A stretch of 5,366 nt of DNA from Chlamydiota bacterium (GCA_023269365.1 JAHFTN010000100.1:1-5366), one strand, 5' to 3'; numbered from the stretch's first letter, positions 1-5,366 are shown. A program made the numbers and translations. Notes: a model not told the origin generated them from the sequence alone.

Positions 1-578
1 ATCAGCTCTCTGATAAGGGGCTGACTTCGGTGACAGGCCTCATGGTCACAAAGGCGATGATGACAGAGCTCGGGCCTGTGCTGACTGCCTTCATGGTCAC
101 GGGGCGTGTGGGAGCGGCGATGTGTGCGGAGTTGGGATCGATGCTCGTCACAGAACAGATCGATGCGCTCCAGACGATGGCGATTAATCCCAACCGCTAC
201 CTGATCGCCCCTCGCTTCATCGCAGGGACGATCATGATGCCTCTATTAACTTTATTTAGCATCGTGATGGGGATGTTTGGAGGGTATCTCATTTCCGTCT
301 ATTACTTCGGCATGGCTCCCACTACTTACATCGATCCTATCCCCTTGCACGTCAAATTTTTTGATCTCTTCGTCGGTGTTTTCAAAGGGTTTATCTTCGG
401 GATCTTAATCTTGACAATCGCTTGCTTTAAAGGGATGCGTACGAGCGGCGGTGCGGCGGGGGTGGGAAAGACGACGACCAATGCTGTCGTCGTCACCTAC
501 TGCGCGATCCTCCTTTCCAACTTCTTTCTGACCATGGCTCTGAACGTGCTCCACGAGCAGATTTCTAGGTGGATATGA
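1..578 (+). CDS. mlaE: MlaE-family ABC transporter permease, 5' end outside window
   Basis: Integral inner-membrane permease of an MCE-type ABC lipid transporter (Mla system, phospholipid traffic between inner and outer membranes). The frame is open from the window start: 191 codons read from base 3 to the TGA at 576-578, so roughly the first 70 residues of a family protein of about 260 residues lie upstream. A GTG at 30 is internal and not the start. Family hallmarks seen in order are ELGPVLTA (66-89), GRVGAAMCAELG (102-137), the TEQIDAL motif (150-170) followed by NP and an APR segment, then several hydrophobic spans and the C-terminal motif GGAAGVGKTTTNAVV (about 450-494), which is a MlaE signature and not a P-loop. 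The stop overlaps the start of mlaF, so the two are translationally coupled. The subunit identity is firm; the transported lipid and direction cannot be read from sequence. Confidence 0.93.
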   Translation, partial: QLSDKGLTSVTGLMVTKAMMTELGPVLTAFMVTGRVGAAMCAELGSMLVTEQIDALQTMAINPNRYLIAPRFIAGTIMMPLLTLFSIVMGMFGGYLISVYYFGMAPTTYIDPIPLHVKFFDLFVGVFKGFIFGILILTIACFKGMRTSGGAAGVGKTTTNAVVVTYCAILLSNFFLTMALNVLHEQISRWI

Positions 579-1357
579 TCAAGATAAAAAACGCGTGGAA
601 ACGCTTTGGATCTCTTACTGTACTCGCTGGCATGGATCTCACCATCGAAGAGGGGGAAACGCTCGTCATCTTAGGACCTTCTGGCATTGGAAAAAGCGTC
701 CTTCTAAAGCACATCATCGGCCTACTCAAGCCCGATGAGGGTTCGATCGATATCGATGGGGTAATGATCACGGATCTGGATGGGGCTGAGCTCCTTAAAG
801 CCGTACATAATATGGGAATGCTCTTTCAGGGAGCTGCCTTGTTTGACTCGATGAATGTCGAAGAGAACGTCGCCTTTTACTTGCATCAACATCGAGATCC
901 CCATACGAGACACAAATACCCCAAAGCAGAGATTGCAGACCACGTCGCCCATGCCCTCGAGGTCGTCGGGATGCAAGGGACGCAGAAGAAGATGCCCTCA
1001 GAGCTCTCTGGGGGGATGCGCAAGCGGGTAGGCCTTGCCCGCGTAATCGTCTACAAGCCCAAGATCGTCCTCTATGACGAACCTACAACGGGCCTCGATC
1101 CTGTCATCGCCATGCAGATCAATGAGTTGATCGTAAAGACAAAAGAAGAACTCAAGGCGACGAGCATCGTAGTCACTCACGACATGTTCTGCGCCCTTTA
1201 CGTGGGAGATCGCCTAGCCTTGATCCGCGATGGGAAGATCGCCCATCTGGCAGACCCCGATACATTTTTAAAAATTGAAGATCCCCTTATCCAGCTGCTC
1301 TACAGAACCATTTCCCAAGATCCCAGAAAATTAAAGGAGAAAAACCATCATGGGTGA
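575..1357 (+). CDS. mlaF: MlaF-family ABC transporter ATP-binding protein
   Basis: Cytoplasmic ATPase that powers the MlaE permease. With the ATG at 575 (260 aa) it has all nucleotide-binding elements: Walker A GPSGIGKS (residues 34-41), Q-loop Q85 in LFQGAALFDSM, the ABC signature LSGGM (144-148) followed by RKRVGLAR, Walker B IVLYDE (164-169), the D-loop GLDP (173-176) and the switch histidine H202 in THD. LFQGAALFDS and the SGGMRKRVGLAR form are characteristic of MlaF-type rather than amino-acid-importer ATPases. I chose ATG 575 because it makes a 4-base ATGA overlap with the mlaE stop and has an AGG upstream at 567-569; an in-frame GTG at 569 would add two residues and cannot be excluded. 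The C-terminal tail after about residue 235 is lysine-rich. The gene runs 8 bases into mlaD. Confidence 0.95.
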   Translation: MIKIKNAWKRFGSLTVLAGMDLTIEEGETLVILGPSGIGKSVLLKHIIGLLKPDEGSIDIDGVMITDLDGAELLKAVHNMGMLFQGAALFDSMNVEENVAFYLHQHRDPHTRHKYPKAEIADHVAHALEVVGMQGTQKKMPSELSGGMRKRVGLARVIVYKPKIVLYDEPTTGLDPVIAMQINELIVKTKEELKATSIVVTHDMFCALYVGDRLALIRDGKIAHLADPDTFLKIEDPLIQLLYRTISQDPRKLKEKNHHG

Positions 1358-2552
1358 ACAAACAAAAAATATGTTCATTGGCCTTTTTGTCATCGCCACT
1401 TGTGCGGTGATCATCTGGCTTATTCTCTTTTTAAAACCCACTGTTGGAGATGGGAAAGAAACGCTTTATGTGCGCTTTTCTAATATCAATCAAATTAACG
1501 TAGGAACGCGTGTTCTTTTTGCAGGAAAAGCCGTCGGAGAGGTGGCGCAGATTCAAGATATCTACGATGCAAGACAAAAACCGCTATCCGATGTGCTAGG
1601 CGAGATCTACTACTACCAGCTCGTTCTTAAAATCGATTCGAATGTCAAGGTCTACGACACCGATACTGTCACCGTACAAACATCGGGACTCCTTGGAGAA
1701 AAATCGATCGCCATCATCCCCAAAAACCCTCCCAAAGGAGTTGTTCCGCAACTCGTCACGAACCAACCCATCTATGCACAATCTGTCGACCCGATCGAGC
1801 GCGCCTTTACTGAGCTCTCAAACCTCTCTCAGGAGATGAAAAAAACCTTTAATTTCGCCTCGAGCTGGATACAAAAAAATGGGCCCGCTTTGGGAGACAC
1901 CATCCGCTCCTTTGGCTCTACGATGGAAGAGATCAAAATTACGGTTAATAACATCAATCAAAAGAAACTCGTCGATGATATCCAAACTTCTATAAATCAA
2001 TTCACAGCGACTGCCCTTTCGATTGAAAGTTCTGTCAAAGAGCTCCAAGCAAATAAAGCCTTTGCCAACGCGGGAATCATGATAGACAACCTGAAAACGG
2101 CTTCAAAAAATGTGAATCTCATTACGACCGATATTGCCGAGGGCAAAGGCTCGATCGGTAGGCTGATCAAAGGAGACGACTTCTACTTGCGCCTTTCCGC
2201 AGTGTTAAGTAAAGCCGATACCGTGATGAATGATATCAACCACTATGGGATCCTCTTCAACCTAAACAAAACGTGGCAGAGACAAAGAGCAAAACAGATC
2301 ACAGCTCTACATGCTCTCAACACTCCCAAAGACTTCAAAAAATATTTTGAAACCGAGATCTCTGAGATCAATACGGCGATGTCTCGCATCTCCATGCTGA
2401 TAGAAAAGGCAGAGAAGAGCCCGACTAAAGAAAAGATTCTGAATAACCCCGCCTTCCGCAAAGACTTTAGGGAGCTCCTGCAGCAGGCCCATTCTCTCTC
2501 TAACAACCTCAAGATGTACAACGAGCAGCTCACCGAGACCGCCGGGCCTTAA
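1350..2552 (+). CDS. mlaD: MlaD-like MCE-domain lipid-transport protein with long helical C-terminus
   Basis: Membrane-anchored periplasmic substrate-binding subunit that associates with the MlaE/MlaF complex. The 400-residue product has a short cytoplasmic N-terminus, one transmembrane helix (about residues 9-29, ending FLKP), then an MCE domain from about residue 36 to 145. MCE hallmarks are VRFSNINQINVGTRVLFAGK with VGEV directly after it, and SGLLGEKSIAIIP. The remaining ~230 residues lack cysteines and are rich in Glu, Lys, Asn and hydrophobic heptad-like spacing (for example around 150-260 and 335-395), suggesting an extended helical region. E. coli MlaD is only about 180 residues, so this is a long-tailed MCE protein, closer in layout to plant TGD2 or actinobacterial Mce proteins. 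The start has a good ribosome site, AAAGGAG at 1333-1339, ten bases before the ATG. It is the last gene of the operon; a terminator-like palindrome begins at its stop codon. Confidence 0.92.
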   Translation: MGEQTKNMFIGLFVIATCAVIIWLILFLKPTVGDGKETLYVRFSNINQINVGTRVLFAGKAVGEVAQIQDIYDARQKPLSDVLGEIYYYQLVLKIDSNVKVYDTDTVTVQTSGLLGEKSIAIIPKNPPKGVVPQLVTNQPIYAQSVDPIERAFTELSNLSQEMKKTFNFASSWIQKNGPALGDTIRSFGSTMEEIKITVNNINQKKLVDDIQTSINQFTATALSIESSVKELQANKAFANAGIMIDNLKTASKNVNLITTDIAEGKGSIGRLIKGDDFYLRLSAVLSKADTVMNDINHYGILFNLNKTWQRQRAKQITALHALNTPKDFKKYFETEISEINTAMSRISMLIEKAEKSPTKEKILNNPAFRKDFRELLQQAHSLSNNLKMYNEQLTETAGP

Positions 2553-2669
2553 AAAGGGGGCAGAGAAAAATTAACAAGATATTAGGATGGACAGGATGGA
2601 GAAGTTTATTTTTTATACTCTTATCCTGTTCATCCTGCCATCTTGTTAATTTTTCTATTCCCTCTTTTT
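2551..2669. repeat. Long imperfect palindrome with AGGATGGAC-type core (MITE/REP-like)
   Basis: A 119-base inverted repeat. The perfect central arms are AGAAAAATTAACAAGAT at 2564-2580 and its exact reverse complement at 2640-2656 (17/17). Moving outward, pairing resumes with GGGGG (2556-2560) against CCCTC (2660-2664, one G-T pair) and A5 (2551-2555) against T5 (2665-2669). Moving inward, after a 3x3 mismatch, AGGATGGACAGGAT (2584-2597) pairs with ATCCTGTTCATCCT (2623-2636), 13 of 14 pairs Watson-Crick and one G-T. The apical loop is about 25 bases. The left core is also a short direct repeat, AGGATGGAC followed by AGGATGGA (2584-2600). I recall similar AGGATGGACAGGATG units as dispersed intergenic repeats in several bacteria, but copy number in this genome cannot be seen from one window. 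It contains no open frame of its own. Confidence 0.85.
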
Positions 2670-2671
2670 TT
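2556..2671. terminator. Bidirectional Rho-independent terminator formed by the palindrome
   Basis: Reading the plus strand, the GC stem GGGGG/CCCTC closing the large hairpin is followed at once by seven T residues (2665-2671), the layout of an intrinsic terminator for the mlaEFD operon, whose stop is at 2550-2552. Reading the minus strand, the same stem is followed by five T residues (complement of 2551-2555), which would end the convergent HEPN module transcript. The stem is unusually long and AT-rich for a terminator, so termination may be a side effect of a mobile palindrome. Function is inferred from layout only. Confidence 0.6.
2650..2664 (+). repeat. Left copy of 15-base direct repeat flanking the HEPN module
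   Basis: TTTTTCTATTCCCTC here and TTTTTTTATTCCCTC at 3566-3580 differ at one of 15 positions and lie in the same orientation on either side of the two-gene minus-strand module. This copy is inside the right arm of the palindrome and contains the stop codon of the second module gene. It may be a target-site duplication or attachment-like boundary, but the T-rich half weakens its significance; the unambiguous shared core is the 9-mer TATTCCCTC. Confidence 0.4.
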
Positions 2672-3101
2672 CCTTGCTTAAAAGCCGCTTTCTGCCAGAT
2701 TTTTCTTTGCTGTGCGTAGCATGAATGCAACGCAACAAATAGGCTTTTCTAATTGTGAAATTGAATCTCTGTGAAAAAGGCTCACAATTTTCAATATTCT
2801 TGAAAGTGCCATTGGGCACGCTATAGGAATCTTGTAAAAACGCAACGACAGGATCATCCGCATCCAAAATAACCACACGGGACAATTGAATAATCTCCTC
2901 AGAACTAAGGAGATTTTGCACCTTCTTTGCCACAAGATGGTATGACTTAGCATTCCCAGAATCTAACCAAGGAGCTGCAATAACTAAATCCCATCTAGCT
3001 GGAGATTCCCCCCTTAGAAAAAGGACAAACACAAGCACTTGTCCATGCTCTTTTTCTAGCTCACATAGAATTGATTTTAATTTATCTAAAGTTTTTTTCA
3101 T
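2655..3101 (-). CDS. Putative MNT-like (degenerate nucleotidyltransferase) partner of HEPN protein
   Basis: A 148-residue protein starting MKKTLDKLKS at 3101; its ATG shares an ATGA overlap with the HEPN stop, so the two are translationally coupled. The in-frame codons upstream to 3212 overlap the HEPN gene and are not chosen. Residues 1-20 look helical, followed by a hydrophobic strand and the segment LFLRGESPARWDLVIAAPWLD (27-47), which occupies the place of the GS...SDxDL motif of minimal nucleotidyltransferases. Only D38 is clearly retained and the Gly-Ser pair and second Asp are missing, so catalysis is doubtful. A second strand VVILDADDP (76-84) could supply another acidic cluster. I recall hypothetical proteins with a WDLV..APW core beside this HEPN type. 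The last ~20 residues (about 129-148) are Lys/Ser/Arg-rich and end inside the palindrome. A role as antitoxin or modifier of the HEPN protein is inferred from family context, not shown. Confidence 0.72.
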   Translation of the reverse strand: MKKTLDKLKSILCELEKEHGQVLVFVLFLRGESPARWDLVIAAPWLDSGNAKSYHLVAKKVQNLLSSEEIIQLSRVVILDADDPVVAFLQDSYSVPNGTFKNIENCEPFSQRFNFTIRKAYLLRCIHATHSKEKSGRKRLLSKEKKRE

Positions 3102-3493
3102 ATGTGTTGCAAAACCTTTTTCACGGCTGTTAGCATCCCTTTTGCCATTGAGGCCGTTTTTGAGCGAGACGCATATCGAATTTCCGGCTTCCATGCGGTA
3201 ACAATAGACCATTCAGAAAAACACGTCTTCTTAATTTTGTCTTCGAACCCTGAAAGATGAAGAAGAACGTCCAAATCGTGTGTTTTAAAAGAGGTTAAAT
3301 TTCTGAATTCTCCATCCGTTTTTGGATACCCATCCTTCCAACGAAGTGTTTGATTGATCCTCTTTTTTAACCCAATTTCAACAGCATATCCGCAGAGGTA
3401 ATAAGCTCCATCATAAAGCCTGGCCTTTGTAAGGGCTTCGGCCTCTTTGACTCGATCTCTACACAAATTTTGAAGCTCTTTTGACGAAATCAT
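3098..3493 (-). CDS. HEPN-domain protein (putative toxin of HEPN/MNT-like module)
   Basis: A 131-residue, all-helical HEPN-domain protein. The opening MISSKELQNLCRDRVKEAEAL and the helix ARLYDGAYYLCGYAVEIGLKKRI (24-46) match the Pfam HEPN layout (alternating A..A...l, then A.E..LK). FKTHDLDVLL (69-78) is the conserved THDL helix, and WKPEIRY (101-107) corresponds to the usual W/Y-x-x-x-RY close of the fold. The frame stays open upstream to 3616 with a TTG, but homology-like sequence begins at the ATG at 3491-3493, which has GGA seven bases before it; the upstream 41 codons look non-coding. Many HEPN proteins are RNases with an R-x4-6-H site; here the nearest arrangement is R64 to H72 (R-x7-H), so RNase activity is uncertain. 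It is the first gene of the module and probably acts with the downstream MNT-like protein as toxin-antitoxin or defence pair. Coding is more AT-rich than the flanking operons. Confidence 0.85.
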   Translation of the reverse strand: MISSKELQNLCRDRVKEAEALTKARLYDGAYYLCGYAVEIGLKKRINQTLRWKDGYPKTDGEFRNLTSFKTHDLDVLLHLSGFEDKIKKTCFSEWSIVTAWKPEIRYASRSKTASMAKGMLTAVKKVLQHI

Positions 3494-3565
3494 CAACTCA
3501 TCCAAAAAAATAGGAATGTGGAACCCCGAGTTTATTCTTCCGGTGGAATTTTTTAACAGTAGTAT

Positions 3566-3580
3566 TTTTTTTATTCCCTC
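3566..3580 (+). repeat. Right copy of 15-base direct repeat flanking the HEPN module
   Basis: TTTTTTTATTCCCTC, 14/15 identical to 2650-2664 and in the same orientation, lying about 70 bases upstream of the HEPN start and just before the probable yhhQ promoter. The interval between copies holds only the two module genes and the HEPN upstream region, as expected if the repeats mark the ends of an insertion. The match could also be chance in a T-rich stretch. Confidence 0.4.
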
Positions 3581-3601
3581 CTGTTTTAAGTGGTTTTCAG
3601 C

Positions 3602-3607
3602 TATACT
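3602..3607 (+). promoter_or_regulatory. Candidate -10 box (TATACT) for yhhQ-tgt
   Basis: TATACT matches the sigma-70 -10 consensus at five of six positions and lies 29 bases before the yhhQ ATG, giving a short leader of about 20-25 bases. No convincing -35 hexamer is found 15-18 bases upstream (CTGTTT at 3581-3586 is the nearest and matches poorly). The ribosome site is also weak: GGGCAG at 3624-3629, seven bases before the ATG. I see no preQ1 riboswitch-like structure in the leader. The promoter of the divergent HEPN gene must lie in 3494-3636 on the other strand, but I could not pick a site there. Confidence 0.4.
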
Positions 3608-3636
3608 GCGCTCCAAAATTATTGGGCAGTATTTAG

Positions 3637-4308
3637 ATGAACGAACTGGTCTTTCTCCTTCACGTCCTGGTGATCGTGGCTTGCAGCCTCTTTGCCTTTA
3701 AAAGGGGAAAGGTGGCACTCACCGCCTGGATCGCCTTGCAGGGAGTGTTAACAAATTTTTTCGTTCTTAAGCAGATTTCCCTTTTTGGAGCTCATGTTAC
3801 CTGCAGTGATGCTCTGACAATAGGCCTTTTTTTCTGCCTGAATCTATTAAGGGAATATTATGGGAAAGAGGTCGCTAAGCTGGGCCTATGGATTAGCTTT
3901 GGGGCGATGGCTTTTTTCGTGATTTTAGCACAGCTTCACCTCCTCTATGTCCCCAGTCCCTACGACAGTGCCCATGGCGCCTACGAGAAGCTACTCTCCC
4001 CTTCTCCTAGACTGTTGGGGGCTTCTTTGCTGGCTTTTTTCATCTCACAGCAGCTCGACTTGAGAGTTTTTCAGTTCTTTAAAGTAAAAATGCCGAAGAG
4101 CCCTTTTGTATTGAGAAATGCCCTCTCGACATCGCTTGCACAATTTGTGGACACTTTCTTATTTTCTCTCCTCGGGTTAGCTGGCCTTGTCGCTCATCTC
4201 GACCACATTATTTTCGTCAGCTTTGCCCTTAAGTTGCTTTTAATTGGCTTGATGACTCCCCTCACCCTCATTTCCAAGCGGTTTGTTCCCAAAGAGGTGC
4301 ATGAATAA
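3637..4308 (+). CDS. yhhQ: YhhQ/DUF165-family queuosine precursor transporter
   Basis: A 223-residue inner-membrane protein of the VUT_1/YhhQ family, which imports queuosine precursors. Six hydrophobic spans are visible (about residues 2-20, 28-45, 58-70, 79-101, 126-141 and 163-215, the last resolving into two). Family motifs are present: the acidic position in CSDALTIG (56-63), NLLREYYGKEVA (69-80, the counterpart of the usual NE.YG..A segment) and SLAQFVDTFLFSLLGLAG (165-182, matching the conserved Q..DT..F segment). E. coli YhhQ transports preQ0/preQ1; published work on Chlamydia trachomatis assigns its homologue to queuine uptake, which fits a host-dependent bacterium with a queuine-type TGT next door. 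The frame overlaps tgt by 8 bases, so import and insertion are coupled. Family assignment is strong; the exact substrate is inferred from context. Confidence 0.88.
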   Translation: MNELVFLLHVLVIVACSLFAFKRGKVALTAWIALQGVLTNFFVLKQISLFGAHVTCSDALTIGLFFCLNLLREYYGKEVAKLGLWISFGAMAFFVILAQLHLLYVPSPYDSAHGAYEKLLSPSPRLLGASLLAFFISQQLDLRVFQFFKVKMPKSPFVLRNALSTSLAQFVDTFLFSLLGLAGLVAHLDHIIFVSFALKLLLIGLMTPLTLISKRFVPKEVHE

Positions 4309-5366
4309 TTTTGAATTTAAAATCGTTCAAGCGTCGAAAAGGTCGCGCGCGCGCGTCGGACAGATCACAACGCCCCACGGGGTGATCGATACTCCTAGTT
4401 TTGTTGGGGTAGGGACGAACGGCACGCTCAAAGCGCTCGACAATGCTACTGTGGAGCAAATTGGCTTGCAGCTGATGTTTTGCAACACCTACCACCTGCT
4501 TTTGCAACCGGGAATAGAAGTGGTACGCCAGGCGGGAGGGCTCCATAAGTTTATCAATAGATCGCTGCCTTTGATTACCGATTCGGGAGGGTTTCAAGTG
4601 TTTAGCCTGGCCTATGGATCTGTTGCAGACGAGCTCAAGAGCAGCGGCGCAAAAAAACACGAGGGGCACGTCTTGAAGATCACAGAAGAAGGGGTTCTTT
4701 TTCGCTCCTACCGCGACGGCTCTAAAGTGCTACTCACCCCCGAGAGTTCGATTGCCGCCCAGAAGGATTTGGGCGCAGACATCATCATCCCCTTCGATGA
4801 GCTTCCCCCCTATCACATCAAAGATGCCGACCTGAAGACGGCGCTCGATAGGACCCATAGGTGGGAGGAGCGCTCTTTGCTGGCCCACAGGGCAAACCCG
4901 CAGGCCCAAGCGATGTACGCTGTCATCCATGGAGGGATTCATAAACCTTTGAGGCAGCTTAGCTGTGAGCACCTAGCAAAACTCCCCTTCGATGGGTTCG
5001 CTATCGGGGGAAGTATGGGGAAGACGAAAGATCAGATGATCGACATGCTCGAATTCACTCTCCCTCTGCTCCCTTGCGACAAGCCCAATCATCTGCTTGG
5101 CATCGGCGATCTCGAATCGATTGAAAGAGCCGTTCCTTTAGGGATAGATACTTTTGATTCTTCCTACCCGACAAGGGCCGCGCGCCACGGCGTCTTGCTG
5201 ACAAAGCAGGGGCCCTTAAAAATTCTCAAGAGTGGCAACTCAAGAGCCTTTCACGCCTCGGAGGAAGGATGCTCTTGTTCCACCTGTCGCAACACCTCCC
5301 TTGCGTATCTCAACCACCTCTTCAAGGCGAAGGAGACGACAGCACTCGTCCTTGCTACCATTCACA
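4301..5366 (+). CDS. tgt: tRNA-guanine(34) transglycosylase, 3' end outside window
   Basis: Replaces guanine-34 of GUN-anticodon tRNAs (His, Tyr, Asn, Asp) with a queuosine precursor. The frame is open from ATG 4301, inside the yhhQ 3' end, for 355 codons to the window edge; only about 15-35 residues should be missing. Seen features: DSGGFQ with general Asp D94; GVLFRSYRDGS (131-141); substrate Asp D166 in FDELPPY; the base-pocket loop GGSMGK (236-241); GIGDLESI (267-274); nucleophile D286 in TFDSSYPTRAAR; and the zinc site C324, C326, C329 with H355 as fourth ligand, spaced as in the Zymomonas enzyme. Catalytic residues are intact, so it should be active. Two pocket positions differ from preQ1-using bacterial enzymes: the FDEC cysteine is Leu168, and the GGLAVGE loop is GGSMGK, one residue shorter. 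Both suggest queuine use. AAGAGG lies 3 bases before the ATG (4292-4297). Confidence 0.95.
   Translation, partial: MNNFEFKIVQASKRSRARVGQITTPHGVIDTPSFVGVGTNGTLKALDNATVEQIGLQLMFCNTYHLLLQPGIEVVRQAGGLHKFINRSLPLITDSGGFQVFSLAYGSVADELKSSGAKKHEGHVLKITEEGVLFRSYRDGSKVLLTPESSIAAQKDLGADIIIPFDELPPYHIKDADLKTALDRTHRWEERSLLAHRANPQAQAMYAVIHGGIHKPLRQLSCEHLAKLPFDGFAIGGSMGKTKDQMIDMLEFTLPLLPCDKPNHLLGIGDLESIERAVPLGIDTFDSSYPTRAARHGVLLTKQGPLKILKSGNSRAFHASEEGCSCSTCRNTSLAYLNHLFKAKETTALVLATIH

Noticed and set aside
450..494. GVGKTTT in MlaE resembling a P-loop
   Set aside because: It is the conserved GGA.GVG..TT.AVV segment of the MlaE permease family in a membrane protein, not a nucleotide-binding site.
2564..2656. 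CRISPR array or ncRNA gene
   Set aside because: There are two inverted arms rather than regularly spaced direct repeats with spacers, and no promoter-like sequence suggests an independent RNA.
2530..2730. 66-residue minus-strand frame crossing the palindrome into mlaD
   Set aside because: It reads through both arms of the inverted repeat, overlaps the MNT-like gene in another frame, and shows no domain or ribosome site.
3102..3212. Longer start for the MNT-like protein
   Set aside because: This segment is coding for HEPN in another frame; the ATG at 3099-3101 in the ATGA overlap is the natural start.
3581..3607. A complete sigma-70 promoter for yhhQ
   Set aside because: Only the -10 box TATACT is convincing; no -35 hexamer with proper spacing matches, so only the -10 element is listed.
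3494..3616. N-terminal extension of the HEPN protein from a TTG at 3616
   Set aside because: The 41 extra residues resemble translated AT-rich spacer, would cover the candidate yhhQ -10 box and one direct repeat, and family-like sequence begins at the ATG at 3491-3493.
4268..4669. 133-residue open frame on the minus strand
   Set aside because: It lies entirely opposite the yhhQ end and the strongly conserved tgt coding sequence and has no recognisable motif; it is a shadow frame.

Overview
The window looks like a chromosomal piece of a chlamydia-like bacterium (phylum Chlamydiota, probably an environmental lineage rather than Chlamydia itself). The last gene gives the best evidence: it encodes a tRNA-guanine transglycosylase with the chlamydial-type substitutions I recall (GIGDLESI, TFDSSYPTRAARHG), directly coupled to a YhhQ-type queuosine-precursor transporter. 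The lineage call rests on remembered motifs, not on a database search.

Layout. (1) 1-2552, plus strand: the 3' part of mlaE (permease), then mlaF (ATPase) and mlaD (MCE-domain substrate-binding protein). The reading frames overlap, which indicates one operon for an ABC lipid transporter of the MlaFED type. No mlaC or mlaB follows. (2) 2551-2669: a long imperfect palindrome fills the gap between mlaD and the convergent gene. Its outer stem ends in T runs on both strands, so it can act as a bidirectional terminator, and its core carries AGGATGGAC-type units typical of dispersed palindromic repeats. (3) 2655-3493, minus strand: a two-gene module joined by an ATGA overlap. The first gene is a HEPN-domain protein (131 aa). 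The second is a small partner (148 aa) that looks like a degenerate nucleotidyltransferase. The module is more AT-rich than its neighbours and sits between two near-identical 15-base direct repeats, so it looks like an acquired cassette. (4) 3637-5366, plus strand: yhhQ overlapping tgt, with tgt cut by the window end. Together these import a queuosine precursor (probably queuine from the eukaryotic host) and insert it into tRNA at position 34.

Two housekeeping, host-dependence-related operons (envelope lipid transport; queuine salvage) are therefore separated by a putative HEPN/MNT-like toxin-antitoxin or defence cassette with a palindromic repeat at its 3' end. The most interesting points are the non-canonical active-site motifs of the HEPN/partner pair, the repeats that bound it, and the substrate-pocket changes in the TGT.
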